64,000 nucleotides of DNA from an uncultured Schlesneria sp. (GTDB lineage Bacteria > Planctomycetota > Planctomycetia > Planctomycetales > Planctomycetaceae), in NCBI GenBank assembly GCA_903871875.1, contig CAIQIR010000104.1, forward strand, positions 39,239-103,238. Direction: 5' to 3'. Below are positions 1 through 9,405 of this stretch, in pieces. Under the pieces are notes generated by a model that did no database searches, was not told the origin of the DNA, and saw only the letters and a list, made by a program, of their open reading frames with translations. Made by a program: the position numbers and the translations under genes. The stretch's first letter is position 1, and every line of letters starts with the position of its first letter.

Positions 1-1080
1 TTTACGCTGGCGCTGCTGGCGATCATGCTCTGTTTCCTCGAAATCGATCAACGACGACAGCGCTGGTGGATTGCAATTTGGCTGCCACTGCATGTTGTCT
101 GGTTGAATGTGCATGCCGGATTCGTTGTCGGGTCGGGATTAATGGCCCTGCATGCGTGCGAACAAATCATTCGCCGTCGGCCGTTCTGGCACTTTGTCCC
201 GATCGGAATGGCCTTGGCCGGATTGATTTTCGTGAACCCTTACGGCGTTCAATATCTGCCTTACCTGATGCACGGCCTGACGATGGCCCGGCCATTGATT
301 ATCGAATGGAATCCTCTCTGGCAACACGATACGCGGGTTTTCGCGCTGTATTTGTTGTCCCTGCTGCCGATCGGATACGCGGCCCACCAACTGGGGCTGC
401 GACGCTTGAGCGGAATTCTGGTGTTGGCGGCCACGGCTTATGCAGCCGCTCGGCATACTCGCCACCTGTCGCTGTATTGCGTCGTCTGGACCTGCTACGT
501 CCCGGCCTATTTACAGCAGACGAATGCGGGTGCATTGATCGACCAAATTTTTCGGCGATATGGCCGATTGGTGACACAGGTCTGTGTGGCCGTCACGCTG
601 TTTTGTCTCTGCCGCGTGATTCCCGGTGCACCGTGGCAACTGTTGATCCCTGCAACTAATGCGGCCACGGAAGCGGGATTAGTCTGCTATCCCGTCGGAG
701 CCGTACAATACCTGGATGAAGCTCAATTTCACGGTAACCTGATGTTGCCGTTCGAAGTGGGTGGATACGCGATGTGGAAACTTCATCCGCAGGCGAAAGT
801 CAGCATCGACGGACGGTATGAAGTGGCTTACGAACCGGGTGTCTTAGAGGAACATTTGAAACTGTACGGAGCCAAGCGCGGATGGCGCGACGTCCTGACC
901 GAGTATCCGACAGACGCCGTGCTGGTGCCTTGTGTTTCCCGCTTATCCGCAGCGATGCCGACGATGATCGGCTGGAATCGAACCTATTGTGACGGCGTCT
1001 ACGAAGTCTACACTCGCCCAGGGTTTTCGCTGCCGTCTCGCGAGATCAATGCCGCCGAAATCCGCGCCAGCATGCCCTGA
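1..1080 (+). CDS. Polytopic membrane protein, C-terminal part (5' truncated by window edge)
   Basis: The frame is open from base 1, so the real start lies outside the window and about 359 codons are visible. About five hydrophobic segments precede a soluble C-terminal domain of roughly 130 residues. That domain carries GGYAMWKLHPQAKVSIDGRYE followed by a stretch ending VLVPC. This arrangement of many spans and a tail containing a [FW]-x-x-GGY...DGRYE signature occurs in planctomycete and acidobacterial inner-membrane proteins annotated as hypothetical or glycosyltransferase-39-like. I infer an integral membrane protein of envelope or glycan metabolism, but no catalytic motif is visible in this part. 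It ends 41 bp before the convergent cupin gene. Confidence 0.75.
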   Translation, partial: FTLALLAIMLCFLEIDQRRQRWWIAIWLPLHVVWLNVHAGFVVGSGLMALHACEQIIRRRPFWHFVPIGMALAGLIFVNPYGVQYLPYLMHGLTMARPLIIEWNPLWQHDTRVFALYLLSLLPIGYAAHQLGLRRLSGILVLAATAYAAARHTRHLSLYCVVWTCYVPAYLQQTNAGALIDQIFRRYGRLVTQVCVAVTLFCLCRVIPGAPWQLLIPATNAATEAGLVCYPVGAVQYLDEAQFHGNLMLPFEVGGYAMWKLHPQAKVSIDGRYEVAYEPGVLEEHLKLYGAKRGWRDVLTEYPTDAVLVPCVSRLSAAMPTMIGWNRTYCDGVYEVYTRPGFSLPSREINAAEIRASMP

Positions 1081-1120
1081 CTCCTCAGGAAGTGGGCCAC
1101 AATACCCGCGAAATGTCCTC

Positions 1121-1456
1121 TCAGGACGGCTTCCCGTAATACACCGCCAGCCAGACAGTTGGCTCATCAGACGCGGTCCATTCGACCCTGTGTTTCTGAT
1201 GGGCAGGGATCTCGACGAAATCACCCGGCCCTAGTTCGACGATTTGATCGCCTTCTGCAAATCGAAGTTTGGCGGAGCCCTTCAAAACCAGGACCCATTC
1301 ATGCTGGTCCTGGTCGTACCAGAAGTCTGGATCGGAAACCTGGCCGTGCGACACGATGCGTTCGATCCGAACGTCAGGGTTTTCAATCAGCGTGGCAAAC
1401 AGTTCCTGGGGCGACGAATCGGGAATTTCGGCAAATAGATTCCGGAGGGTACTCAT
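1121..1456 (-). CDS. Small single-domain cupin protein
   Basis: This 111-residue protein is one cupin barrel. Motif 1 is represented by DQHEWVLVLKGSAKLRF, with a conserved His-Glu pair but not the full HxH of metal-rich cupins. Motif 2 is PGDFVEIPAHQKHRV, giving a second His. The family often binds a single metal ion and small ligands in the cytoplasm, but no substrate can be assigned. It starts at an ATG about 100 bp from the terminator of the tRNA gene and on the same strand, so it could receive read-through. There is no signal peptide. The family call is secure and the function is unknown. Confidence 0.8.
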   Translation of the reverse strand: MSTLRNLFAEIPDSSPQELFATLIENPDVRIERIVSHGQVSDPDFWYDQDQHEWVLVLKGSAKLRFAEGDQIVELGPGDFVEIPAHQKHRVEWTASDEPTVWLAVYYGKPS

Positions 1457-1521
1457 CGTGTTCGCTCGTTGTCAGCGTCACTCCCCAGCAAGTTCACTCC
1501 AACAAGGCACTTGGGGGCAAA

Positions 1522-1558
1522 CAAAAAGCCCTTCAGTACAAGTCTGAAGGGCTTTTGT
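1522..1558 (-). terminator. Rho-independent terminator downstream of tRNA-fMet
   Basis: A 13-bp perfect stem (bases 1524-1536 pairing with 1544-1556) encloses a 7-nt loop. Read on the minus strand, the stem ends in GGGCTTTTTG, giving a U-run. It lies 12 nt past the 3' end of the tRNA and is the only strong hairpin here, so it most likely ends the tRNA transcript. Confidence 0.75.
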
Positions 1559-1569
1559 TATACAAACAG

Positions 1570-1643
<74 letters not shown>

Positions 1644-1761
1644 TCAGGGTGTCGTTGCCGACAGAGGGAGTATATCGGTCGTCCACCAGAAAGAAAGTCA
1701 GTCAATCCTCGAATTCGTATCTTTGTCACGTCTTTGCTGAGAAATCGATCAAAAACAGGTC

Positions 1762-3225
1762 TTACGACAGAATCCCAGTCACCGCATCAGCATTCACCAT
1801 CTCGCGCGGTTGGTTCAAATGGTTGTAGATCATGCGGCGTGGATTCATTCCCACACTGTGGTAGATCGTGGCGAGCAATTCGATCGGATGAACCGGGTTT
1901 TCCACCGGAGCGGATGCGGTTTGATCCGACTTGCCCCACACAAAACCTCGTTTGACGCCCGCACCGGCCATCAAGCCGGTATAGCAATACGGCCAGTGAT
2001 CGCGGCCATCGTCGGTATTGCCGTTTCCAGAAGTGCTGACGCCACGTTTGGGGCTGCGACCAAATTCACCGATCGCCAACACCAATGTATCCTTCAACAT
2101 CCCACGTTCGTCCAGGTCGGCAATCAATGCGGACAGCCCTGCGTCAAGCATCGGAGCCGATTGATTCTTCATGCGCGCCGACAACCCGGCATGAACGTCG
2201 AACGAATGATTGTCGGAATTGGCCACTTTCGGCCAGTTGACCTGAACAACACGAGTTCCAGCTTCGATCAGGCGACGGGCCAAAAGGCAGCTTTGCCCAA
2301 ACGTGTTGTTGCCATATTTGTCGCGAAGCTCCTTCGATTCGGCCGAGAGATTGAACGCTTCACGCGCTTGTCCCGACAGCACGAGCGACAGTGCCTTGCC
2401 GTAGTATTCATCAAGAGCATATTTGCTGACGGCTTTGTCCAGTTCGTTCATGCTGGCATTGACCGTTTCCCGCAGACTGGCGCGACGAGCCATTCGATCT
2501 TGTGGAACTTCGGGCCGCAATTGCAGGTCGTCGACGCGAATCCGATCCATCTTGGTCATATCCATGTCGTCGCCGACCGGATAGAGGGTGTACGGATCGA
2601 AGGCTCGTCCCATGAAGCCGGCATTGCCTCCTTTACCAATCACGCCGCTCTCCTGCAGCGGTCGAGGCATCATGACATACGGCAACATCGGTACTTCTGG
2701 CGGTCGAGCTTTGATAACATGGCAGCCCCAGTTGGGAAAATCCTTAGGACTGGGAGGTTCGAGCTGACCGGAAGGACTGACCTTATCGGCCGTGTACCCC
2801 GTCATCATTTGATAGATCGCGGCGGTGTGATTGAACAATCCGTTCGGCGTATAGCTGACGGCCCGCAGCAACGTGGTCTTGTCGAGTTCCTGAGCCAGTT
2901 TCGGCATCAATTCGGTGAATTGAACGCCGGGCAGTTTCGTATCGATCGGCTTGAATACGCTTTTGACATTATCGGGAACGTCGGTCTTCGGATCCCACAG
3001 ATCCAGATGACTCGGACCGCCTTGCAGATAAACCAGAATCACATGTTTGGCTTTGCCGAACCCCACACCGCCATATCGGACGTCGTCCGCGGCGCGCGCT
3101 TTCTCGTTTTGCAGCAAGGCGGGCAATGACAGCCCCAACATTGATGCGCCACCGACGCGAAGTAGTTCCCGACGACTGAATCCATCACAAGTGTCTTTAC
3201 CGTACTGGCCGGGGATCACAAACAT
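1762..3225 (-). CDS. DUF1501 family exported protein
   Basis: This 487-residue protein has an N-terminal [21 protein letters not shown] segment, a twin-arginine-like export signal, followed by the alkaline-phosphatase/sulfatase-superfamily core typical of DUF1501. Visible marks are [16 protein letters not shown] near residue 65, a MTGYT block, and GEFGRSP followed by DHWPYCY near the C-terminus. Members are abundant in planctomycetes, usually beside DUF1549/DUF1553 partners and presumed periplasmic, with substrates mostly unknown. The usual partner is not adjacent here, since the tRNA lies downstream and an ExbB-like operon is divergent. Length is normal. A second DUF1501 protein occurs at 49.3-50.6 kb. 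Confidence 0.9.
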   Translation of the reverse strand: MFVIPGQYGKDTCDGFSRRELLRVGGASMLGLSLPALLQNEKARAADDVRYGGVGFGKAKHVILVYLQGGPSHLDLWDPKTDVPDNVKSVFKPIDTKLPGVQFTELMPKLAQELDKTTLLRAVSYTPNGLFNHTAAIYQMMTGYTADKVSPSGQLEPPSPKDFPNWGCHVIKARPPEVPMLPYVMMPRPLQESGVIGKGGNAGFMGRAFDPYTLYPVGDDMDMTKMDRIRVDDLQLRPEVPQDRMARRASLRETVNASMNELDKAVSKYALDEYYGKALSLVLSGQAREAFNLSAESKELRDKYGNNTFGQSCLLARRLIEAGTRVVQVNWPKVANSDNHSFDVHAGLSARMKNQSAPMLDAGLSALIADLDERGMLKDTLVLAIGEFGRSPKRGVSTSGNGNTDDGRDHWPYCYTGLMAGAGVKRGFVWGKSDQTASAPVENPVHPIELLATIYHSVGMNPRRMIYNHLNQPREMVNADAVTGILS

Positions 3226-3555
3226 GTGGTTCGTTCCAGGAATGAGAGGTTGGGGAGTCGCAGTCTTTCACATTGAACAAATCCGCCGCAACATGGCCAC
3301 TAGAATACATCGGCAAACATGATTGCGTTGAATTGCTTTATAACGTGGCCCGGAAACAGCTGTCAATCATTTGATGCGTTGCCGAACCGACGCCGATCGA
3401 CGTATCTTACGAAATAGCCAACAATTCTGTCGAAACCGTCACCGGGCTCTGAGTCCCGTTCTCGCGAATCGCCCCAGTTTCTTCTGGGATGTTTCGCGAA
3501 TAGAATCACGATGATGCCTCGCGTTCCTTTTTGAATCGCCAATCGGAATCATTTG
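3226..3555. other. Divergent intergenic region
   Basis: This 330-bp gap between divergent genes must contain both promoters. An imperfect hairpin near 3462-3500 has a CCCAG/CTGGG core flanked by two copies of TCGCGA. No ORF with coding character and no RNA gene was seen. Confidence 0.4.
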
Positions 3556-4227
3556 ATGCCCTATTTCACGTCCGAAATGTCGAGGGATTTGCTCAACCGA
3601 ATGTCGAGCATGTCGTCATTCGTGATTGCCGGGGTCGCAATTTTCCATCTGTTAGTCTTTTTTTGGCTGATGAGGTGGGCTCGACGAGACCTGCGGCGAA
3701 TGGCGGCCGACTTTGATCAGTTCACGCGAGAACTGAAATATCGCAGCATCCTCGAACGCGGTTCCAATCTGTCCGACCAAATCGACGCCTTCCTGGCCGA
3801 CATCAAAGATGTGCTGGACGATCCGTCAAAAGCGGCCGAACGTCAGAACCTGTGGCTGCGCATGCGCATCCTCGACGAGGAACGCCGCTACCTGCAATCA
3901 CAATCATTCGAAACCTGGTACACAATCTGCCGCACGATGATCGAGGCCTATCCGCTAGCGGGCGTCTTGGGAACGGTGCTCGCCATTGGGGCGGCACTGC
4001 AATCAGGCCATGGCAACGCCCAACAGACGACGGCGGATATCGTCCGCAACTTCGGCGAATCGATCTGGGCCACGTTCATTGGCCTGTTTTCCGCCATGGT
4101 TTTGATGTTTGTGAACAGTATCGTCGAAACCAAATTCCGGCGTCTGACCGAGAACCGATTACACGTGCGTGAAACAATTGCCCGCGCCAAACGCGAATTG
4201 TCGATTGCGGCGGGAGGTCACACATGA
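3556..4227 (+). CDS. MotA/TolQ/ExbB-type proton-channel protein
   Basis: I chose the ATG at 3556 over the TTG one codon upstream, giving 223 residues. An N-terminal membrane segment (about residues 20-38) is followed by a charged cytoplasmic stretch of about 80 residues. Two more spans carry the family signature: AYPLAGVLGTVLAIGAAL, then FGESIWATFIGLFSAMVLMF. This is the three-helix plan of ExbB/TolQ stator subunits, which couple ion flow across the inner membrane to work in the envelope. It overlaps the next gene by four bases (ATGA), implying translational coupling with the ExbD-like partner. The family call is solid; the process it drives is unknown. Confidence 0.85.
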   Translation: MPYFTSEMSRDLLNRMSSMSSFVIAGVAIFHLLVFFWLMRWARRDLRRMAADFDQFTRELKYRSILERGSNLSDQIDAFLADIKDVLDDPSKAAERQNLWLRMRILDEERRYLQSQSFETWYTICRTMIEAYPLAGVLGTVLAIGAALQSGHGNAQQTTADIVRNFGESIWATFIGLFSAMVLMFVNSIVETKFRRLTENRLHVRETIARAKRELSIAAGGHT

Positions 4228-4985
4228 CAAATCTTCGCCGCATCACGTTGCAATTGACTCCGCTGCTGGACCTGCTGCTGATCGTGATGTTCGCCCAGTA
4301 CATGGAACTACGGATTGTCGCGCAGCAAGAGGCCGAACGGATTGCCACCGAACGAGACTTCACCTCGCGCGAGAATGCCGAGCTACGGCAGCAGGTCGAT
4401 CAATGGGAGGCGCAACAGCGGAAATTCGACGAAAAGCAGGACCAACAGCGCGACCAGTTGGGCCTCTTGATGCGCGAGTTATTCAAGATCCCGGAATCGA
4501 TCATCAATAAGGTGATTCAGCCGCGTGGGAAAACCGAATCGGGGGGCCTTTCACCCAGCGAAATTGCAGATTTGAAGTCTCGCTTCCAGCAATTGGCCAC
4601 TTCACGCGGCGATCAGGTGGTCGATCATCTACTAACGTTCAACGAGATGCGAAAGCAATTTGACGTTTGGGAGTTCTATCTGAATGAAAATGGCGAACTG
4701 CTGATCACGGTGGGGCAAGATCGTGAGCAAATGAAATCGAAAGTCATCGACACGCCGGAAGTATTCGTCGACGTGGTGCTGCAAGTTCGTAAACAATACC
4801 CTCCGACAAAACCCAGCGTTCTGATACTGTGTCGATACGGCGATTGTCGGCTGGTCAATAAACTTTCCATGACTCGCGGTCTGCCCGCGATTGCAGAACG
4901 AATGAAAACCGATGGTCAGGGAGCTGTCCATTTCGAATACGCAGTGTTCGGCTATCGCCCTCAGTTGGAACTGGGGTCTCGATGA
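4224..4985 (+). CDS. ExbD/TolR-like partner with coiled coil
   Basis: This 253-residue protein has a short cytoplasmic N-terminus and one membrane helix, LTPLLDLLLIVMFAQYMEL. The Asp in it sits where the essential Asp of ExbD/TolR lies. A Gln/Glu-rich coiled coil follows (about residues 30-90), then a C-terminal periplasmic domain (about 110-245). It is longer than classical ExbD (about 140 residues) because of the coiled coil. It is coupled by ATGA overlap to the ExbB-like gene and followed 51 bp later by a single-span protein, so the three probably form one motor complex. The specific role is not known. Confidence 0.8.
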   Translation: MTNLRRITLQLTPLLDLLLIVMFAQYMELRIVAQQEAERIATERDFTSRENAELRQQVDQWEAQQRKFDEKQDQQRDQLGLLMRELFKIPESIINKVIQPRGKTESGGLSPSEIADLKSRFQQLATSRGDQVVDHLLTFNEMRKQFDVWEFYLNENGELLITVGQDREQMKSKVIDTPEVFVDVVLQVRKQYPPTKPSVLILCRYGDCRLVNKLSMTRGLPAIAERMKTDGQGAVHFEYAVFGYRPQLELGSR

Positions 4986-5036
4986 CGTCACGTTGGTCGC
5001 AACAGGCAATGAACGATTCCCAGTAAAGGGTCAGTG

Positions 5037-5534
5037 ATGGCAGAACGGTCACGCGGAATGCTGTTTCGCAAACGAAATCTCTTAGGAGCCGTGCTGATCG
5101 CGGGAATTGGCCTGGGCATATACCTGGGCAAATGGACGGGGTTCGGCAACGGCGGAAATGGATTCTTCGGATTCGGCGGCCCCGGAGATGTCTCGCAAAA
5201 CGAAACGGCCGACGACACCAAAGATTCGCCGGCCAAAGAATCGCCGGAATTGGCGATCAGCGATTTGCCGCAGGAAGTCCCTCGAGTCGTGCGGGTGCTG
5301 ATCAATGAACATGATTTCTTATTGCGTTCGGAGGGTAAAGACACGCCGATCAGCCTGAAGAAGTTAGTAGAACTGATTCAGCAGGCCCCCGGCGACGATG
5401 ATGGCATCCGTGTCCGTGTCTACGAGAAGATGACCGCCCGCGCAAAGGCCGAAGACGATTTGAAAGAGGCGTTGACAGCGGCTGGCATTCCCGACACCGC
5501 GGTGTTTTGGGTTCCTCCCAATCCCGAAAAATAA
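5037..5534 (+). CDS. Single-span membrane protein of the ExbB/ExbD operon
   Basis: The ATG at 5037 has an AAAGGG ribosome-binding site six bases upstream and is preferred over GTG at 5034. The 165-residue product has a membrane helix at about residues 15-33, then a Gly/Phe-rich and acidic linker. A folded C-terminal half (about 75-160) contains the hydrophobic segment PRVVRVLINEHDFLLR and ends ...FWVPPNPEK. I recognise no family. Topology places the C-terminal domain outside the inner membrane, beside the ExbD-like periplasmic domain. Its position suggests an accessory or effector subunit of that complex, which is inference from context only. Confidence 0.7.
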   Translation: MAERSRGMLFRKRNLLGAVLIAGIGLGIYLGKWTGFGNGGNGFFGFGGPGDVSQNETADDTKDSPAKESPELAISDLPQEVPRVVRVLINEHDFLLRSEGKDTPISLKKLVELIQQAPGDDDGIRVRVYEKMTARAKAEDDLKEALTAAGIPDTAVFWVPPNPEK

Positions 5535-5614
5535 TCCTGCCGCCACGTCCCAGCGCCTGTCCTCCAAGAGTACGAATGTCGGCACCACAAACAGCATAGA
5601 ATCGGGTTGATTCC

Positions 5615-6877
5615 ATGAATCGGTTCATCTCGTTGTCAGTGCTGTTGACGCTGATCGTGGTCTTGGGTGGCATGCTCTTCCAGGTTGTCACTCCGTTTAT
5701 CCTGCCTCTGTTTCTCGCTGCGGTGCTCGCAGTCATCTGCCAGCCACTACACCAATATTTCTTGCGAAAAACCGGTCGGCGAAATGCCCTGGCTGCGGCA
5801 CTTTCCACAGTGACCTTGGTCGCCATGCTGGTGATACCAACCGTCATTGGCACATTTATCTGCGCGGTCCAGCTTTATTCACTCGCCGACCAGCATCTCG
5901 ATGGCGATTGGCATCGCGGGTTAGACCTCTTATGGACGAAGGGCGTTGATCCGGCCCTGGAACGAATCAGACCGTTCTATCCCGGTGGACTATCGGATGA
6001 ACAACTGGACAAGTTGAAAAATCAGTTTGCCGAAAGTCTTCAATCCCTGGCCGGCCAGATTGCTTCAAGGACATTTCAAATCGCGTCATCGACCGTAGGC
6101 ATGTTTGTGTCGCTGTCGGTGGCGTTCGGCATGTTTATTACCGCCCTCTATTATTTCCTGGCTGATGGCCCGGCGTTGATCGTCGCGGCGGAAGAGATGA
6201 TCCCGCTTCCGGTCGATCATCAGCGTCGACTTTGCGAGCGATTTGCGAAGGTTGTCAGGGCGGTGGTCACGGCCACATTTCTGGCCGCCTTTTTTCAAGG
6301 GTTCGCTACCGCGATCGCCCTGCACTTTTGTGGCATCGGCTACTTCTGGATCTTCCTGGCGATCACGTCGTTTGCTTCGTTGATTCCGCTGGTCGGGGCC
6401 TGGATTGTGTGGGCACCGTGCGTCGCGTGGCTCGTCCTGCAAGGACATTGGGGCGCCGCTACGCTGCTGACCCTGTGGGGAATCGCGGTCGTCAGTATGC
6501 TCGACAACGGCGTCAAAATGTATGTCTTGCAGAACGACGCCGATCTGCACCCACTATTGGGATTCATCAGCGTGGTCGGCGCGTTACAGGTGCTGGGCCT
6601 GTGGGGAATTTTCATCGGCCCGATTGTCGCCTCGTGTTTGTTCGCGCTGATTCAGATCTTCAATGCGGAACTGCGAGAACTGACCAAAGATCGCCAGAAC
6701 AGTCAAGGGGGTTCCCCTCCTGCCGTCCCGGTACCCCCAGCCGCAGATCCGTCACACTACGGAGCCGTAGCGGCTCTGACGACCGGTGGGGCCGAATTGG
6801 CGACATCCACGGATCTGTCGCCGGCTAAAGTGGAATCGGCGCCCTCGGCCAAATTACCCCGCCCAAAACGACGGTGA
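5615..6877 (+). CDS. AI-2E/PerM family transporter
   Basis: This 420-residue protein has paired N-terminal hydrophobic helices. A cytoplasmic stretch (about residues 90-160) and a further cluster of helices follow. The C-terminal region includes FASLIPLVGAWIVWAPC and LWGIFIGPIVASCLFALIQI, the typical marks of the AI-2E transporter superfamily. Members export small molecules such as AI-2 or act as Na+/H+ antiporters, so the substrate cannot be stated. The last 55 residues are Pro/Ala-rich and probably cytoplasmic. It is 80 bp downstream of the ExbB/ExbD operon on the same strand and converges on the inositol-phosphate synthase gene, with only 15 bp between the stops. Confidence 0.85.
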   Translation: MNRFISLSVLLTLIVVLGGMLFQVVTPFILPLFLAAVLAVICQPLHQYFLRKTGRRNALAAALSTVTLVAMLVIPTVIGTFICAVQLYSLADQHLDGDWHRGLDLLWTKGVDPALERIRPFYPGGLSDEQLDKLKNQFAESLQSLAGQIASRTFQIASSTVGMFVSLSVAFGMFITALYYFLADGPALIVAAEEMIPLPVDHQRRLCERFAKVVRAVVTATFLAAFFQGFATAIALHFCGIGYFWIFLAITSFASLIPLVGAWIVWAPCVAWLVLQGHWGAATLLTLWGIAVVSMLDNGVKMYVLQNDADLHPLLGFISVVGALQVLGLWGIFIGPIVASCLFALIQIFNAELRELTKDRQNSQGGSPPAVPVPPAADPSHYGAVAALTTGGAELATSTDLSPAKVESAPSAKLPRPKRR

Positions 6878-6892
6878 TCAGGAAATTGCTCC

Positions 6893-8119
6893 TTATTCGT
6901 CGCCGTCGTCTTCATTAGCCACTCGATCGACCCATTGGGTGAGTTGCTGGAACTGATAGGCAAACGCCGGTTCGTCGGTTCCCATCGGGCTCTTGAAGAA
7001 CGAAGCAAGATGTGTCATCACGCCGCTCGAACCGCGTCGAGCTTCGCGTTCGGTAAGCCGGATCAGATCGATCACCAGCGGCGCTGCCAGCAGCGAATCG
7101 CATCCCTGCCAGGTGAACTGCAGGACCATCGGTGTCCCGAGAAACCCCTGGAAATGGATATGGTCCCAGGCCGTTTTCCAATCGCCCATCGACTCGATGT
7201 ATTCGATCGATACCAGCGTCTGCGGCTTATAGCCGAGAATCTCGGTCAACAGGTGATCCTTCGATTTGACCTTGTTCGCTTTATTCTCGGGGTCGTCCAA
7301 TACCTTCCCATCGAGGTTTCCGAAAATGTTGTGGCCGACCCAGCTCATGACTTTCAGATTGCGGGCGGCAAACATTGGCGCCAGCACGGCCTTCATCAGA
7401 GTTTCGCCCGTCTTACCGTCACGGCCGACATGCAGCGTGTTTTGAAGATGGGCATATTCGTCGAGTCCCGGCAGGTCGGAACCGATTGAAGGCGTAAAGT
7501 TCACGAAATGACTGCCGCTTTGCATCGCCGCAATCGCGTAGAGAGTACTGGCCGGCAGTGGCGAAGGGGCTTTGGCAGCCAGCGATTTCTGGATCTCGGC
7601 CCACTTCCAGGTCCGCACCACGTCCGGGGGAGGCGGTTCCGTCGACGAGACATTGACGACGACAACGCGGTCCAGTTTCTCTTTCGTTTTGAAATCCTGA
7701 ATATCCTTAGCCAGACGTGCCACCGCCTGGGCGGCAGTCTCTTTGCGCAGCTTCAGCGCGGCCGGACCGGCCAACGACTCGATTTTGGCTCCAACATTCA
7801 CCAACGTACCGGGGCGGATATTGCCGTCGAATTTCGACAATTGGGGAGCGATGGCGGCGAGTGTTTTTTCGTTGAAGACGTGCGATTTTTCGACCAGAAT
7901 CCGGGCTTCCGCGGCATAACTCGTGTCACGAATTTCGTGACCGCCGACCACCAGCTCGTCCCATTGAATCAAATCCAACTTGGCGAACGGAGGCAGCGAC
8001 GTGACGAGGCCTGTGGTATCGGTCAGCCCTTTGCGCAGTGCGGTCAGGCCCACAACGACCGTGGTCGCCACACCGCCCCATGCGCCGATTAACCACACAC
8101 CAACTTTCCGCTTCGCCAT
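6893..8119 (-). CDS. ino1: Inositol-3-phosphate synthase
   Basis: This 408-residue enzyme belongs to the myo-inositol-1-phosphate synthase family, which converts glucose 6-phosphate to inositol 3-phosphate using bound NAD. The N-terminus shows the dinucleotide-binding turn VGVWLIGAWGGVATTVVVG. The central region carries NFTPSIGSDLPGL, and later MSWVGHNIFGNLDGKVL and a Lys-rich active-site segment. The length fits the shorter bacterial/archaeal type. The ATG at 8119 has AAGGAAGG upstream. The product would feed inositol lipids or inositol-derived solutes. It stands alone, convergent with the AI-2E gene and divergent from an ExbB gene. Confidence 0.9.
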   Translation of the reverse strand: MAKRKVGVWLIGAWGGVATTVVVGLTALRKGLTDTTGLVTSLPPFAKLDLIQWDELVVGGHEIRDTSYAAEARILVEKSHVFNEKTLAAIAPQLSKFDGNIRPGTLVNVGAKIESLAGPAALKLRKETAAQAVARLAKDIQDFKTKEKLDRVVVVNVSSTEPPPPDVVRTWKWAEIQKSLAAKAPSPLPASTLYAIAAMQSGSHFVNFTPSIGSDLPGLDEYAHLQNTLHVGRDGKTGETLMKAVLAPMFAARNLKVMSWVGHNIFGNLDGKVLDDPENKANKVKSKDHLLTEILGYKPQTLVSIEYIESMGDWKTAWDHIHFQGFLGTPMVLQFTWQGCDSLLAAPLVIDLIRLTEREARRGSSGVMTHLASFFKSPMGTDEPAFAYQFQQLTQWVDRVANEDDGDE

Positions 8120-8505
8120 GCCTCGCGCCTTCCTTTGATGTCATTCCTAAGTTGTCAATTTGATTATAGGAGCCTGCCATTTCGAAGCCTCACTCTATCA
8201 GAGGCCATCAGGCATCGCGAGTATGTCATTTGGCGTGATGGGGAAGTCATCAAGTTCAACTGAATGACGAGCAATTGATGCGTTGCCAAGGGATTTTCGA
8301 TTCCCTTCGGTCTCCGATTCTCCTCAGGGATGAAAGTTGGAATACCAAAACCTCTTATTCTGCGCATTCGCCACGGTCAAAAGCCGTTTTGGCGATCAGG
8401 TCGTCAGATCGGCATTTGGTTTTTCGCTCAAATCAGTAGAATGCGAGGGTTCGAGCCGATTTTCTGGTTGGTGTCACCCATTTCATGTCTATGAGAGACG
8501 GAACA
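8120..8505. other. Divergent intergenic region
   Basis: This region lies between ino1 and an ExbB-type gene and probably holds both promoters. I see no RNA gene, strong repeat or coding-like ORF. Confidence 0.4.
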
Positions 8506-9405
8506 ATGAAGCGAAGGATCGATGGACGCGGAATCAGCCACGATCGCTGGTCGAAGGGATTGTCGCTGGCAACGCTCTTCGTTTTGCTGATGTTCGCAAC
8601 GGGTGTGTGCTTGTCCGAAGACCAGGCACAGGATCCGGGTACCGATTCGGGTTCGCCAGCGACGAAACGGCCATCACCAAGTGGAACAACCCTCAAACCG
8701 GCCAAGTTGCCGAGTGATCCTTACGAAATCTGGCTGGCTCTGAAAGTCTTCCGATATCCTCTCGGATTGACTTCGATCGTGGTGGTCTGGTTCTCGATCG
8801 AGCGATTGGTCGTGCTGCGGTATGGACGCGTGATCCCCCGACCTTTCGTTAATCGCTTTTTCGACCATCTGAAAGAAGGCAATCTCGACCCCAAGGCCGC
8901 TCTGAAACTTTGTGAGGAAAACGGCAGTCCGATCGCCCTGGTGCTCGCCAATGGCGTCCGCAAATGGGGCAAGAGCAGCGTCGAAGTGGAACAAGCCATC
9001 ATCGACGGTGGTGAACGCCAGGTCAGTCAACTCCGCAAACACATTCGGATTTTGAACGGAGCCGCAACAGTGGCGCCGCTATTGGGCCTGTTGGGCACAG
9101 TCGTCGGAATGATCGACTCCTTCAACACCATTTCCCAGAAGGCGGCGATGGGGAAGTCGGAACAACTCGCGGGTGGTATCGGTCTGTCGCTGATCACCAC
9201 CGCCGCGGGATTGGCGATCGCCATCCCGGCATTGATCATGTACATGTACTTTACTGGTCGAGTTGACTCGCTGGTGATGGAAATGGACGGGGTGGCCCAG
9301 CAGCTTGTCGATTACATATCGGCCGAAGGTCTGCAGGAACAAGCCCGCGCCAATGCGAAGTCCGCCGCGGTCAAACCTGAGCCACGCCGCGCGGCCACTT
9401 CCTGA
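8506..9405 (+). CDS. MotA/TolQ/ExbB proton-channel family protein with signal peptide
   Basis: In-frame ATGs occur at 8485, 8491 and 8506. I prefer 8506 because it gives a basic N-terminus directly before the hydrophobic signal LATLFVLLMFATGVCL. The 299-residue product then has a Pro/Thr linker, a first membrane helix ending in FSIERLVVLR, and the TolQ/ExbB pair: AATVAPLLGLLGTVVGMIDS and GLSLITTAAGLAIAIPALIM. This is the planctomycete ExbB form with a cleavable leader. It should energise outer-membrane transport or envelope integrity with an ExbD partner, but none is adjacent. A 12-bp palindrome, GGCCAATTGGCC (9420-9431), lies just past the stop. Confidence 0.88.
   Translation: MKRRIDGRGISHDRWSKGLSLATLFVLLMFATGVCLSEDQAQDPGTDSGSPATKRPSPSGTTLKPAKLPSDPYEIWLALKVFRYPLGLTSIVVVWFSIERLVVLRYGRVIPRPFVNRFFDHLKEGNLDPKAALKLCEENGSPIALVLANGVRKWGKSSVEVEQAIIDGGERQVSQLRKHIRILNGAATVAPLLGLLGTVVGMIDSFNTISQKAAMGKSEQLAGGIGLSLITTAAGLAIAIPALIMYMYFTGRVDSLVMEMDGVAQQLVDYISAEGLQEQARANAKSAAVKPEPRRAATS

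Noticed and set aside
1810..3129. Plus-strand frame of 439 codons opposite the DUF1501 gene
   Set aside because: It is antisense to a clear DUF1501 protein and has the His/Arg/Gln-rich composition of a shadow frame.
3556..5534. Zorya-type (ZorA/ZorB) antiphage system
   Set aside because: ZorA has a very long tail and ZorB an OmpA-like domain, and ZorC/D/E genes are missing. The proteins fit ExbB/ExbD better.
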